Assembly (NCBI GenBank): GCA_022605955.1
Contig: JAKCOZ010000032.1
Location: 868,001-932,000 of the forward strand
Source of the DNA: Rallus limicola
Lineage: Eukaryota > Chordata > Aves > Gruiformes > Rallidae
DNA length: 64,000 bases
Direction of reading: 5' to 3'
Below are positions 52,501 to 58,361 of this stretch, piece after piece. Every line of letters begins with the position of its first letter. The stretch's first letter is position 1. Under the pieces are notes generated by a model. That model did no database searches. It worked only from the letters and a program-made list of their open reading frames with translations, and was not told the DNA's origin. The position numbers were made by a program, and so were the translations under genes.

Positions 52501-54491
52501 CCGCTGCATTTCTGTGAATTGTATTGGGAGCAAGAAAAACCCCACAAACATACATGGCTGCACGTGCTTTGGAATACTATGAAACACTCAGTGCTTTAAC
52601 TCAAATTCCTGGTTGAGCAACCACCTTACCTACTATAGTCTGAAGCACCTACCCTACTTACAGACATATACACCTGGCTATTCCCAAGTACCTTGTAGCA
52701 GCTGGGGAAGTTCTCATTCTTAAGAGTCACAAATAAACAAGATTGATTTCTAGGCTGTTCTGAAATGCTTGCTGCTTAGTTTCTCATTGTCAGAAAGAGC
52801 AGTTGTGTGGAGGAGCCATTGGAAGGCAAGGACTGCTGTTTGCATGAGAAGAATAGGTTGGCAAAGTAAAAACATAACTTTGGGGAGGCACTTATTTTGC
52901 ATGGGTTTACCTGTTTCTTTTTACTCCAGATTGATCTGCAGACATTCCTTACTCTTACTGATCAAGATTTGAAAGAGTTAGGAATTACCACTTTTGGTGC
53001 CAGAAGAAAAATGCTGCTTGCAATCTCAGGTAAGTAGCATCTCCTTGTATGTTTACAGTGGACATAGGATCTTGGTAAGACTGAAAAGTAAGTAGTCAAC
53101 AGAGGTCACATTGCCTTGCCCTTCCCTTTTTAGAATGCACTTTAAAAAAAACAGGCTTTATAGAGCTTTCACATTTCTGAGTGAGATTTCAGTTCTACAG
53201 CACTAATAAAATTGGGGGTTGGTAGGAAGTTTGTTTCCCAGTTCAACTCTGGTTTATGCCCCAAAACCTTTATGTCCCTTCCTAGAAGCTCTGGGATTAC
53301 AGGCTCTGCAAAGTCTGAACAGCACTACATGCTTCTTGGAATGGGGATTTTTGAGTTTTGGTCCCTGTCTCTATTGATAGGCAGAAGGATTACCCTACTG
53401 GGAAAAACTGACTGGTTTTGGGGTTGGGAGGCTGGGGTTCATTTCCTTTTTGGGTTTTGTTTTTGCTTTTTTTTTAAGACCAGTTTTTTGCAGAGGTTTG
53501 AAAAGCAACACATAGCTCTTACTTGGCGTTTTTCCAACCCACTTCAATTAGAAGGTTGCCTTATACCCTACATGCAGAAAGATGAAGGCCAAATACAATT
53601 TCTTGTAATGTCTTGTAGTACTTTATGACTAACTAGATTTTTTCTAATTGTAATAAATAACTTGAGAACTCATATTGTGTAGGAGTGCTTTGTCATCGTT
53701 GTCTAGGCAATAAATCTCTATCAGAGGAAGAGTTTTCAGCAGATCCTTCACTCTCATGCTAGATCGTTTTTCTCCCAGTTGCATCTCTTCTACTGGTGCC
53801 AGTAGCAAATGTGCCTTACGAATTTTAACTGGTGGCATAAAGAGGGTAAAAATGCAAGGTGCTTATTCCAATAGCAGCCTTGAAAAACCTGTGTAGTCTT
53901 TCAGCATCTTGTATCTATCAGGGAGTTTGTCTATGAGTGTAGAAAAGTGAGGAAAGAAAAAAAAGAACACTTTGCATGAGCAGTCGTGAATACAAGCTAT
54001 GGGTGCATGTTGGAATGAGGTGAGCGCTTGTTTTTCTCCAAGTCCTTATTAAAGTTTTACGTTAGTTTTGGGGTTTAAAAATAACTAACTAAATATTTGT
54101 GCCTTAAGAAACAATCAAGATGCTAATATGCTTTTTAGTAATCTCAGTTCACGTTGTTCTACAGCTGTGTGCCTACACCTTCAGGAAGAGCACAGCCTTC
54201 CCATACACTAACAGAACCTTTTCCGGGTGTTCCAGCTATGTGGATTCGATCTCAGCCAATAGTCAGGTTCAGAGCATTCAACCAGTGTTCTCAGATTCAG
54301 GTAGAAATACTAAAATTAATTTCTGATGAGAGATTTCTTTCTTGTGTGTGACCTTTACAGAACTGAACAAAAACCGGAGGAAGCTTTTTGACCCGTCAAA
54401 CCTACGTGCCTCGTTCCTGGAAGGTGGAGCTAGTGGGAGACTGCCGCGTCAGTATCATTCGGACATTGCTAGTGTCAGCGGCCGCTGGTAG
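1454..54491 (+). CDS. BICC1: BICC1, Bicaudal C homolog 1, 19 visible coding exons, 5' partial
   Basis: Cytoplasmic RNA-binding protein. In vertebrates the family binds target mRNAs through KH domains and forms polymers through its SAM domain. It controls mRNA silencing and translation, with roles in left-right patterning and in kidney tubules, where loss causes cysts (family knowledge). Joined exons give 895 residues plus TAG, with all 18 junctions GT-AG and in phase. Visible order: C-terminal part of KH1 (about 1-50), KH2 (51-121, GKGG at 70-73), KH-like (122-186), KH3 (187-270, GRNG at 222-225), KH-like (271 to about 345), Ser/Pro/Gly-rich linker (to about 765), SAM (about 798-858), and a tail ending in SGRW. 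Human BICC1 is 974 residues from memory, so about 79 N-terminal residues are missing off the left edge. Exons cover 1454-1523, 30030-30109, 31273-31431, 32364-32417, 33735-33929, 34888-35139, 38490-38621, 39540-39723, 41100-41258, 41623-41819, 42116-42257, 43325-43481, 44731-44896, 46213-46252, 46703-46857, 48943-49096, 51363-51523, 52930-53029 and 54361-54491. Confidence 0.97.
2466..2489. repeat. Poly-C tract
   Basis: CCCCG followed by 19 consecutive C. Likely length-unstable; on the other strand it is a G-run that could form a quadruplex. Confidence 0.9.
2898..2914. repeat. (TA)n microsatellite
   Basis: Short run of TA dinucleotides, about eight units, in the large intron. Confidence 0.8.
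4569..4622 (-). mobile_element. CR1 LINE, short 3'-tail fragment
   Basis: TCATAGAATCACCTGGGTTGG followed by AAGAGACCCTTTAGATTGAG and CCCAACCACA, the reverse complement of a CR1 3' end. It shares its wording with the copy at 35511, so both belong to one subfamily. The element is cut off after about 55 bp. Confidence 0.8.
6636..6720. repeat. A/C-rich low-complexity tract
   Basis: Nearly G-free CCCCAACCAAACC-type sequence. It gives open reading frames by composition on both strands (6607-6852), none of which resembles a protein. Confidence 0.7.
7655..7730. repeat. A-rich/AAAC low-complexity tract
   Basis: An A-run followed by ACAAACAATAAAAC-type units and an A/C-rich stretch. Confidence 0.65.
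8322..8757 (+). mobile_element. CR1 LINE 3' end with ORF2 C-terminus
   Basis: 5'-truncated CR1, about 436 bp. It encodes the end of the CR1 ORF2 polyprotein: [20 protein letters not shown] and, after a stretch, [20 protein letters not shown]; the frame stays open for 115 codons (8328-8675). The noncoding 3' end reads GGTCCCTTCCAACTC and finishes GAGATTCTGTGATTGTG. Long open frame and clear motifs suggest a fairly young copy. It cannot move on its own, since endonuclease and RT are absent. Confidence 0.93.
10816..11278 (-). mobile_element. CR1 LINE 3' end, antisense to BICC1
   Basis: Starts CATAGAATCATAGGGGTTGG and runs through CTCTCTGGGCAGCCTGTCCC to CTCATAGGGGAGATG. On the minus strand it encodes [20 protein letters not shown] and further ORF2 C-terminal motifs with one or two frame breaks. 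Same subfamily as the 8322 copy. The 5' end is truncated near 11278. Confidence 0.93.
11796..11863 (+). mobile_element. CR1 LINE, very short 3'-end fragment
   Basis: GGAGCCTGCTTTGGCGAGGG, then CTCTGGAGGCCCCTTCCAAC and AAGATTCCTGT: the last 70 bp of a CR1, diverged. Confidence 0.75.
12180..12245. repeat. A/C-rich low-complexity tract
   Basis: ACACCCCACCCTTCCC then a C-run of nine and AAACAAACAA. Composition bias only. Confidence 0.6.
16139..16440 (+). mobile_element. CR1 LINE, ORF2 C-terminal fragment without 3' tail
   Basis: It encodes [39 protein letters not shown] and further the RTRG/LKL motif region in one open frame (16092-16502). The usual ATTCTGTG tail is missing, so the 3' part was deleted or lost after insertion. 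Confidence 0.88.
19642..19862 (+). mobile_element. CR1 LINE 3' end
   Basis: GGTTCAGATCAGACATTAGG, then AACAGGCTGCCCAGGGAGGG and GGTCTTTTCCAGCCTTGTGA, ending TTGTGATTCTGGGAT. It shares this subfamily wording with the copies at 49995 and 63523. 5'-truncated. Confidence 0.92.
24587..25185 (-). mobile_element. CR1 LINE 3' part, about 600 bp, antisense to BICC1
   Basis: Starts GATGGAATGGTCTGGGTTGG and extends through CACCTCTCTGGGCAGTCC to the ORF2 stretch around CAGCTCTGGACACAGGACTC. On the minus strand it reads [19 protein letters not shown] and ends [20 protein letters not shown]. Different subfamily from the 8322 and 19642 copies. Confidence 0.93.
26798..28045 (-). mobile_element. CR1 LINE internal fragment, endonuclease to RT start of ORF2
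   Basis: About 1.25 kb, the longest repeat here. Read on the minus strand from 28045 downward it gives the endonuclease region: [20 protein letters not shown], then a DLVLTN-like [11 protein letters not shown] and a shifted frame with [35 protein letters not shown]. The rest, down to 26798, matches the connection to reverse transcriptase ([14 protein letters not shown] region). Frameshifts and stops make it dead. The RT core and 3' end are missing. Confidence 0.88.
28336..28366. repeat. Poly-A tract with AAAAG units
   Basis: About 17 A followed by GAAAAGAAAAAA. No clear retroposed element precedes it on either strand. Confidence 0.8.
29313..29364. repeat. Short AT-rich direct duplication
   Basis: TGAAAATTATAA...TAATGTAAAG followed by GTGAAAATTATAATGTAAAA, two close copies of an about 20 bp unit. 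Confidence 0.5.
30030..30109 (+). CDS. BICC1: BICC1 coding exon, KH1 C-terminal part
   Basis: 80 bp; completes codon 24 (Asp) and encodes residues 24-50, reading [10 protein letters not shown] then a Lys/Glu-rich helix ending LDTK. Acceptor TTTTCTAG, donor AAA|GTAAGC. It is separated from the previous exon by a 28.5 kb intron. The following 1,163 bp intron shows no repeat family or other feature I can name. Confidence 0.95.
31273..31431 (+). CDS. BICC1: BICC1 coding exon, KH2 with GKGG loop
   Basis: 159 bp, exactly 53 codons (residues 51-103). It carries the canonical KH nucleic-acid-binding loop GKGG at 31330-31341, followed by [18 protein letters not shown]. Acceptor TTTCCAG, donor CAA|GTAAGT. 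The next intron (932 bp) shows nothing recognisable. Confidence 0.97.
32364..32417 (+). CDS. BICC1: BICC1 coding exon, end of KH2
   Basis: Short 54 bp exon, 18 codons (residues 104-121), [18 protein letters not shown], the last strand and helix of KH2. Acceptor TATTCCAG, donor CGG|GTAATG. Exact multiple of three, so skipping would keep frame. The next intron (1,317 bp) holds the minus-strand CR1 at 32976-33350. Confidence 0.95.
32976..33350 (-). mobile_element. CR1 LINE 3' end, antisense, in BICC1 intron
   Basis: ATCACAGAATGTGTTAGGTT, then CCAACCCCCCTGCAGTGAGC to GGTCCCCCTGGAGCCTTCTC. On the minus strand it reads [20 protein letters not shown] and LPREVM. It ends about 385 bp before the KH-like exon at 33735. 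Confidence 0.92.
33735..33929 (+). CDS. BICC1: BICC1 coding exon, first KH-like domain
   Basis: 195 bp, 65 codons (residues 122-186), opening [15 protein letters not shown] and ending with a [12 protein letters not shown] segment. This KH-like module has no GXXG loop, which in BICC1 marks the structural KH-like rather than RNA-gripping domains. Acceptor TTTTGTAG, donor AAG|GTAATG. The next intron (958 bp) holds an A/C-rich tract at about 34247-34312 and nothing else I recognise. Confidence 0.95.
34247..34312. repeat. A/C-rich low-complexity tract
   Basis: Almost no G or T: AAAACAACACACCCC, CCCCTCCCCCCAAAACACAA. One of several such tracts of the same strand bias in the window. Confidence 0.65.
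34888..35139 (+). CDS. BICC1: BICC1 coding exon, KH3 with GRNG loop
   Basis: 252 bp, 84 codons (residues 187-270), the largest coding exon in the window. It carries the GRNG loop at 34993-35004 followed by [18 protein letters not shown]. Acceptor CCTGCAG, donor ATG|GTAAGT. The next intron (3,350 bp) contains CR1 fragments at 35511-35745 and 38125-38215 and an AT-rich duplication near 37377-37467; I see nothing else in it. Confidence 0.97.
35511..35745 (-). mobile_element. CR1 LINE 3' end, antisense, in BICC1 intron
   Basis: ATCACAGAATGATAGAATTA followed by CCTGGGTTGAAAGAGACCCT and later CCTGGGCAGCCTGTTCCAAT, ending near CTTAATCTCCCCTGGTGTA. Same subfamily as 4569-4622. Confidence 0.92.
37377..37467. 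repeat. AT-rich direct duplication, spacing 62 bp
   Basis: TTTAATTTTCTAAAG(T/C)TAAAATT occurs at 37377 and again at 37439 with a TTTTAATTAAATTAA-type spacer. The whole is over 85% A+T and self-complementary in parts. Confidence 0.6.
38125..38215 (-). mobile_element. CR1 LINE, short 3' end with tandem tail
   Basis: Begins with three tandem CATAGAAT-type units, the inverse of the CR1 (ATTCTATG)n tail, then GGGGTTGGAAGGGACCTCGA and CCAACCCCCCTGCCAAAGCA. Truncated after about 90 bp, 275 bp before the exon at 38490. Confidence 0.88.
38490..38621 (+). CDS. BICC1: BICC1 coding exon, second KH-like domain, N-terminal part
   Basis: 132 bp, 44 codons (residues 271-314), opening [14 protein letters not shown] and ending KPKPKQPSK. 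The opening LPLVLMF echoes the first KH-like exon, consistent with an old module duplication. Acceptor TTTTCAG, donor AAG|GTTGGT (a weaker donor). The next intron (918 bp) contains the AT-rich inverted repeat at 39066-39131. Confidence 0.95.
39066..39131. repeat. AT-rich inverted repeat (hairpin) with CAGGAGG/CCTCCTG ends
   Basis: Left arm CAGGAGGTTTTATATATATA, right arm ...TATATATAAAAAAAACCTCCTG; the middle is (TA)n. The 7 bp ends at 39066-39072 and 39125-39131 are exact reverse complements, extended by T4/A8 and TA runs. Confidence 0.75.
39540..39723 (+). CDS. BICC1: BICC1 coding exon, end of KH-like domain and start of linker
   Basis: 184 bp; residues 315-375 plus one base of codon 376. 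It reads [20 protein letters not shown], then moves into a Ser/Gly/Leu-rich low-complexity linker. Acceptor CCCTCTACAG, donor TTG|GTATGT. The next intron (1,376 bp) shows only a short TA-rich stretch near 39745-39765. Confidence 0.95.
41100..41258 (+). CDS. BICC1: BICC1 coding exon, Ser/Thr/Asn-rich linker
   Basis: 159 bp; completes codon 376 (Gly) and encodes through residue 428 plus one base of 429. Composition is Ser, Asn, Thr, Leu and Pro, including [17 protein letters not shown]. Predicted disordered linker between the KH block and SAM. Acceptor TTTTTGCAG, donor ACAG|GTTGGT. The next intron is short (364 bp) and featureless. Confidence 0.93.
41623..41819 (+). CDS. BICC1: BICC1 coding exon, linker with proline cluster
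   Basis: 197 bp; completes codon 429 and encodes 430-494. It contains [14 protein letters not shown] and a SPPPGLTP cluster. Acceptor TTGTTACAG, donor AAG|GTAAGT. The next intron, 296 bp, is the shortest in the window. Confidence 0.93.
42116..42257 (+). CDS. BICC1: BICC1 coding exon, linker
   Basis: 142 bp; residues 495-541 plus one base of 542. It reads [20 protein letters not shown], then a His/Ser/Thr-rich stretch. This is one of the less conserved parts compared with human as I remember it. Acceptor CTTTTCAG, donor GAAG|GTAAGA. The next intron (1,067 bp) shows no recognisable element. Confidence 0.92.
43325..43481 (+). CDS. BICC1: BICC1 coding exon, linker with conserved [14 protein letters not shown]
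   Basis: 157 bp; completes codon 542 and encodes 543-593 plus two bases of 594 (His). It reads [18 protein letters not shown], then [18 protein letters not shown]. Acceptor CTTGTAG, donor TTGCA|GTAAGT. The next intron (1,249 bp) has T-rich and low-complexity stretches only. Confidence 0.94.
44731..44896 (+). CDS. BICC1: BICC1 coding exon, alanine/glutamate-rich linker
   Basis: 166 bp; completes codon 594 and encodes 595-649. It has an Ala/Glu/Arg-rich run ([19 protein letters not shown]) likely to be helical, and ends YVNMQ. Acceptor CCCACAG, donor CAG|GTACGT. The exon is more GC-rich than its intron flanks. The next intron (1,316 bp) shows nothing recognisable. Confidence 0.94.
46213..46252 (+). 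CDS. BICC1: BICC1 micro-exon
   Basis: Only 40 bp: residues 650-662, [13 protein letters not shown], plus one base of 663. Acceptor ATTTTTAG, donor AAG|GTATGT. Phase forces it to be joined on both sides, so skipping would break the frame. The next intron is 450 bp and featureless except a short A/C-rich run near 46635-46660. Confidence 0.93.
46703..46857 (+). CDS. BICC1: BICC1 coding exon, conserved linker
   Basis: 155 bp; completes codon 663 and encodes 664-714. It reads [20 protein letters not shown] then [17 protein letters not shown]. It looks highly conserved against human as I remember it, so this part of the linker probably binds a partner. Acceptor TTTTTCAG, donor GAG|GTATAA. The next intron (2,085 bp) holds no repeat I can assign. 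Confidence 0.95.
48943..49096 (+). CDS. BICC1: BICC1 coding exon, Ser/Arg-rich linker
   Basis: 154 bp; residues 715-765 plus one base of 766. It contains [20 protein letters not shown] and ends [12 protein letters not shown]. The SRSNSREH and SPKRK parts look like phosphorylation or basic targeting sites; that is inference. Acceptor TTTGTAG, donor TCAG|GTTGTT (a weaker donor). The next intron (2,266 bp) contains the CR1 at 49995-50292. Confidence 0.94.
49995..50292 (+). mobile_element. CR1 LINE 3' end, sense, in BICC1 intron
   Basis: GGTTGTAGAGACGTGGGAGA through GGGCTCAAGCTGCACCAGGG and GGAACAGGCTGCCCAGGGAA to TTTTCCAACCTTGTGACTTT. The frame 49961-50227 gives [20 protein letters not shown], the ORF2 C-terminus. 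About 1.1 kb before the first SAM exon. Confidence 0.92.
51363..51523 (+). CDS. BICC1: BICC1 coding exon, SAM domain N-terminal half
   Basis: 161 bp; completes codon 766 and encodes 767-819. It starts [20 protein letters not shown], and SAM begins near [20 protein letters not shown]. Acceptor GCCTTTCAG, donor GAG|GTTAGT, which departs from the consensus GTAAGT/GTGAGT. The reading frame stays open 70 codons into the 1,406 bp intron that follows (see findings); the rest of that intron shows nothing recognisable. Confidence 0.96.
52930..53029 (+). CDS. BICC1: BICC1 coding exon, SAM domain C-terminal half
   Basis: 100 bp; residues 820-852 plus one base of 853. It reads [19 protein letters not shown], then the [12 protein letters not shown] helix. 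The acidic DQDLKE and basic ARRK patches are the kind of complementary surfaces through which SAM domains polymerise head to tail. Acceptor TACTCCAG, donor TCAG|GTAAGT. The following 1,331 bp intron contains the exon-like block at 54165-54300. Confidence 0.97.
54165..54300 (+). CDS. BICC1: Candidate alternative penultimate exon of BICC1
   Basis: A 136 bp block with a good acceptor (GTTGTTCTACAG, and a branch-point-like TGCTAAT about 40 nt upstream) and a good donor (TTCAG|GTAGAA). Spliced after the 52930-53029 exon it would read [15 protein letters not shown] and stop at TAA 54209-54211, giving about 867 visible residues instead of 895 with SAM almost intact. From memory, mouse Bicc1 makes two C-terminal isoforms by using an extra exon near the 3' end, which is why I took this block seriously. 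It is 136 bp (not a multiple of three), so inclusion always changes the C-terminus. It is not part of the main coding sum. Confidence 0.45.
54361..54491 (+). CDS. BICC1: BICC1 last coding exon with stop codon
   Basis: 131 bp of coding; completes codon 853 and encodes 854-895, then TAG at 54489-54491. It reads [14 protein letters not shown], then [18 protein letters not shown] and SVSGRW. The tail is nearly the same as human as I remember it, which fixes the stop. Acceptor TGTGACCTTTACAG. The exon continues into the 3' UTR. Confidence 0.96.
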
Positions 54492-54898
54492 CAGTAAGTT
54501 GTGGCTCAGAAGTCAGCTGTTAAAGACGGACATGGCAATCCTGTGGACAGCCTTCACTGCACACCACCCTCTGCACTTTGGGACTTTGGGTGTCAAGGAC
54601 CAAAGCATTTGTCTGCACGATACTGTGCCAAAAAAGAAAACACATTTTGTCTGTTGTCTTTCAAAACACCAAATGTGGGTTACGTTTTACTCGTGTAGAT
54701 TTGACAGAATTTGCAATAATAATAATATAGGGTTCTTTGTCTAGTATTTTATTACCTATAACTATATTGTATGCACTGAATTTTTACTTTGTTGAATGAA
54801 GGAAGAATGGAGAGCTGGGATGCCAGAGAGCATAGATTTTGTTTTTTATCAAGATGGATTTTTCTGGTACTGCTTAAAATAATTATTGAGGTCTTTCT

Positions 54899-54906
54899 GC
54901 ACTTTA
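54899..54906 (+). promoter_or_regulatory. miR-17-family seed match, 8-mer GCACTTTA
   Basis: Complement of the miR-17/20/93/106 seed with A opposite position 1; a 7-mer GCACTTT occurs at 54573-54579. Both lie in the first 420 nt of the 3' UTR. Seed matches alone are weak evidence. Confidence 0.3.
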
Positions 54907-56682
54907 CATGTTCTGATTTCTTGTCCTGTGGAAATTTATTTCTCTCTTTCATTTCCATATCAACTTCTATATTGGCACTAATCAAATTTATTTCAGGTGT
55001 TCCTGCATTAAGTCACATCTCACTATAATGGTACTAGAAACAGGTTCTTACGCAGGTTTTTTTTCTCTCTCTCTGTCTCCCCAGTAGCTATCTGAAGAGA
55101 TTGTTCCAAAATCAAGCCACTTGGTAGTGGACCAGTCCTATTATGCTCTAATGAAGCAGTCTAGTGCTGCTTGCAATAATACTACTCACTCACCATAACA
55201 GATGCAATGAAAGACCAAAATGGACCTTGCAATATTAACCCTTTGCAGTTGTCATATTTAACTGCTGCCTGTTATGCTAAAACTGTTTTTAATGGTTGTC
55301 TCAAAGCAACGGGCTATTTTTAGTACCCTGCCACTAAAGGACACTTATTTATATCAGACTTTTATTTTTTAGATTCTATACACCTGTAATATGTAACAGA
55401 TTAAACTGATCTACTGCAGATTTATGGTAGAGAATGAAAGGCATTCATCAAACTAGAGCTTTGGGCTGTCGGTTTGATTAAACAGACAACTAATCTAATT
55501 TGACAAGACAGCACTGTTGCCATTTGATAAATGATGCGTATTACTTACACGACTGTGCGTGCAGCAATTAAGCGACCTACATAAAATAGGTGTAATAGCA
55601 TCTGTTTTGTTCAATCTAGACTTGTAACTGTCAGCTGCAGGAGTGTTTAAAACTCCGGAGATGAACTATTTCTGAAACAAGTTATGTTCAACAGAAAGAG
55701 TCCGTGTTGTAAGTGGCTGGAGCTAGCTATCGCATTCTTATACTGTGAAAGTCCGAATAGTTTGGCAATATTATTCCTCTGCCTTGACAGATGTCTTGTT
55801 ATGGGTTTATGAAGGGTTCTGATACAATGAAGGAATTCCTAAAGTGCCTCTTTTCTGCAATGCAATATGACGTTTCCAAGCATTAATGTGTTGAAAAGCA
55901 TTCCCATTAGAAATCTCGTGAATTACCTCTACTGTATTATTTATGTTCAGCGTACAAGCCTTTTGAGATGGACATAAACCACTGGCAAGTGCTCTTAACA
56001 GAAGGCATTAGAGTAACATTTACAGTAGTTGGTTTTTATGCAAAAATGGGTGAGAAATAGTTTTGACACTTTCCATGGATGATTCTTTCTTTGAAGGTGA
56101 GAATACGAAACGACGTATAGAGGAATTTGCACACACAAAGGGAATTTAAAGAAACTATTTACTTGAGGGCATAGATGATCAAGCAGTAATATAAAGCCTC
56201 TTTGCAGTTTGGCAAAAAATTAACTGCTCAGTACTCATTGCAGCCATATCTACTTAATGGTGTATAGCTGGGTGACTTCCCCTGTCGATCAGGTAGCAGT
56301 TAGCTTCCTCTGGCTTTGAAATCGGGCTAGGGCTCTGAAGGGATCAAGCTGCATCTCGTACGCATGCAGTTATTCACAGCAACGCTACTGGGCTCGAATG
56401 CCGAGAGCCGGTGCCCACCTCTCTACGGGATGTTGGTGTGTGTGTTTGTGTGTGTTACACGGGCAGGAGCAACTTTGTGGAAACCCTCCTGGAAGTCACG
56501 ATTTCTAATTGTAAAACTACTTCCACTTGTGCTTACTTCTAAGCATGTAGATATTTCCACTGGCCTGGACTATTTATGTGCTTACAGATAAGCTGTCGTT
56601 TCAGCGGTTGCGTTCGCAAGACCGGTGTTTGCGGAACAAATTGTAATCAGCCATGTTTAATTTTATAGAATATTTTAAATGA

Positions 56683-56688
56683 AATAAA
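56683..56688 (+). terminator. Polyadenylation signal AATAAA, proximal candidate
   Basis: Exact AATAAA in AT-rich 3' UTR, about 2.2 kb after the stop. Use would yield a shorter 3' UTR that lacks the Pumilio site at 57141. Exact hexamers occur by chance in AT-rich DNA. Confidence 0.4.
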
Positions 56689-57140
56689 TATTCAGCCACA
56701 CTTTGTACAGAACTTTCTGCAACCCCTTCTTGCTTATTTTGCCTAAACGTAAAAGCATCAGAAACCCTTTACACTCTTAGATTTACGGTTTTTTTTCCTG
56801 AGTACATACGATGTATTTAGACAGTGCTATATGCAGAAACTGATTTTATTACAGTATTAAGTCGATGTGGTCTCTTGCTGAGCAGTTCTTACATCATCTA
56901 CACCAAAGCGAAGAATTTCCCATTGGCAACATAATTTTTCAATAGGGATTCACACACACGCCAAAAAAAAAAAACCACACTGGAAGAAGAAAAAAAGAGA
57001 TTTCTCACTTATTTTGATTCCACAAAGGGAACATGACAGTACAGTGTACCGTATTGTTAGTGTTATGATATGCACAAATATTTGACTTGCTACATAAAAA
57101 TGTTAGTTTTAAATCTGTGCCTTAATAGTGACCAGTTATC

Positions 57141-57148
57141 TGTAAATA
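57141..57148 (+). promoter_or_regulatory. Pumilio response element TGTAAATA
   Basis: Exact match to the UGUANAUA element bound by PUM proteins, in the distal 3' UTR shortly before the poly(A) cluster. A second match, TGTAGATA, is at 56546-56553. Sequence match only; binding is inferred. Confidence 0.4.
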
Positions 57149-57206
57149 TAGAGCAGATACAGATTGTATTTTTGTGGGTTGTGTCCTTTTAGTGATTTTT
57201 TTTTTA

Positions 57207-57212
57207 AATAAA
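57207..57212 (+). terminator. Polyadenylation signal AATAAA, middle candidate
   Basis: Exact AATAAA directly after a T-run. One of three hexamers within 150 bp, the typical layout of a gene end with several closely spaced cleavage sites. Confidence 0.45.
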
Positions 57213-57349
57213 AGATGAAATTAAAACATTAAAAAATGGGAATTTTCAAAACTAATCAATGTCGCATCAAATAAATTTATATAACTCCCTTGTATTCCGA
57301 TTGGTTAATGAAGTATTTTTATATAGACACAGTTCCAGGGATGCTTGCT

Positions 57350-57355
57350 AATAAA
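57350..57355 (+). terminator. Polyadenylation signal AATAAA, distal candidate
   Basis: Exact AATAAA, the last of the cluster (another at 57270-57275), followed about 65 nt later by a GT/T-rich stretch (GTGTGTTTTTCTG). No further AATAAA hexamer in the next few hundred bases, so I take this as the probable main end of the transcript. Confidence 0.5.
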
Positions 57356-58361
57356 ATATCAAAGCAGTATTGGACATAATTGCAACACGTTTCTTTCACA
57401 TGATAATACTATGATATAGTGTGTTTTTCTGACTTTTAAATGAGGATACTTTTGTTTTTTGAGATGCCGCTCTGCAAAAACAAATGTGAAAGGAGTTGAA
57501 TTATCTCGGGTTTGGTTCATCCCAGGTTTTAATGGCTTGGCTTACGTGAGTTTCATTCTTTGGTCTTCCCATTTTAATGCCTCTAAACATTTTGGTTTGT
57601 TAGCAGGACAGTTACATTTGCTCTTTCATAATAGTCATTGTACTACCACTTCCAGTGTAGAAGTGGGGGGAAAAAACTCAGCAGGGATTCTTTTGGGGTT
57701 CCTGGCCAGGCAACCAGTCAGAATCCAGCATGAGGTCTATCTTTCACACTGAGGTAACATGTACCTAATGTTACATCACTCTTCTACTGTCAGTTAAGAT
57801 GGAGTGTTGCAAGCTTAATATTATTTACCTTGCCCGGTGCGTTCAGGCATTTCGTTACTCAATCCTAATGTGTTTTCTTAACTATTTTATACACGCAGGT
57901 CTCCACTTAAATTACAGCATTCCTGGCTTGCTGACCTTTTAAAAAAACCTGTGAGTTACTTTTCTGAACACCTACTGGGAACTGTGAATGTGAGAACAAG
58001 TCTGGAAAGGGAATGGATCAACAGCCTCTTCTGCTGAGGACAACTAAAGGGTACGTTGCTGAGTACCAACTCGGAAGGCATTGGCATAAGCCGTTTGGAA
58101 ATTGCACCGGCAGGTGGACTAGGACATTGCACAGCGCTTCTGATCTGTGTCTGAGCAGTCGTGACCTAGAGGGGTCTGAAATGAGTGTTTCCTTTGTGGA
58201 CCATTTATTTGGGAATATTATGTCTAGTGGGACCACTGTGTAGCTTCAGTCAGCAGAGCAGTAAAGGTCTGGGAAAGAGGAGGAATGGCGATGAAGCATC
58301 AGAGCTAGATAGCTGCTCTCCTTGTGGTGCAAGCAGTGTTCCCAACAGCTAGCAATCCCTG

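Larger units (their letters stand above)
54492..57375 (+). other. BICC1: BICC1 3' untranslated region (approximate end)
   Basis: About 2.9 kb of AT-rich sequence with no splice signal needed and no substantial ORF in frame. It contains AATAAA at 56683-56688, 57207-57212, 57270-57275 and 57350-57355. It also has Pumilio-type UGUANAUA sites at 56546-56553 and 57141-57148, and miR-17-family seed matches at 54573-54579 and 54899-54906. No CR1 or LTR interrupts it. The 3' end is inferred from the last AATAAA followed by a GT-rich stretch near 57417-57433; cDNA could move it. Confidence 0.7.

Noticed and set aside
57459..57752. 97-codon ORF just after the BICC1 3' end
   Set aside because: No homology I recognise, no splice or promoter context; the length is within chance for this much DNA.
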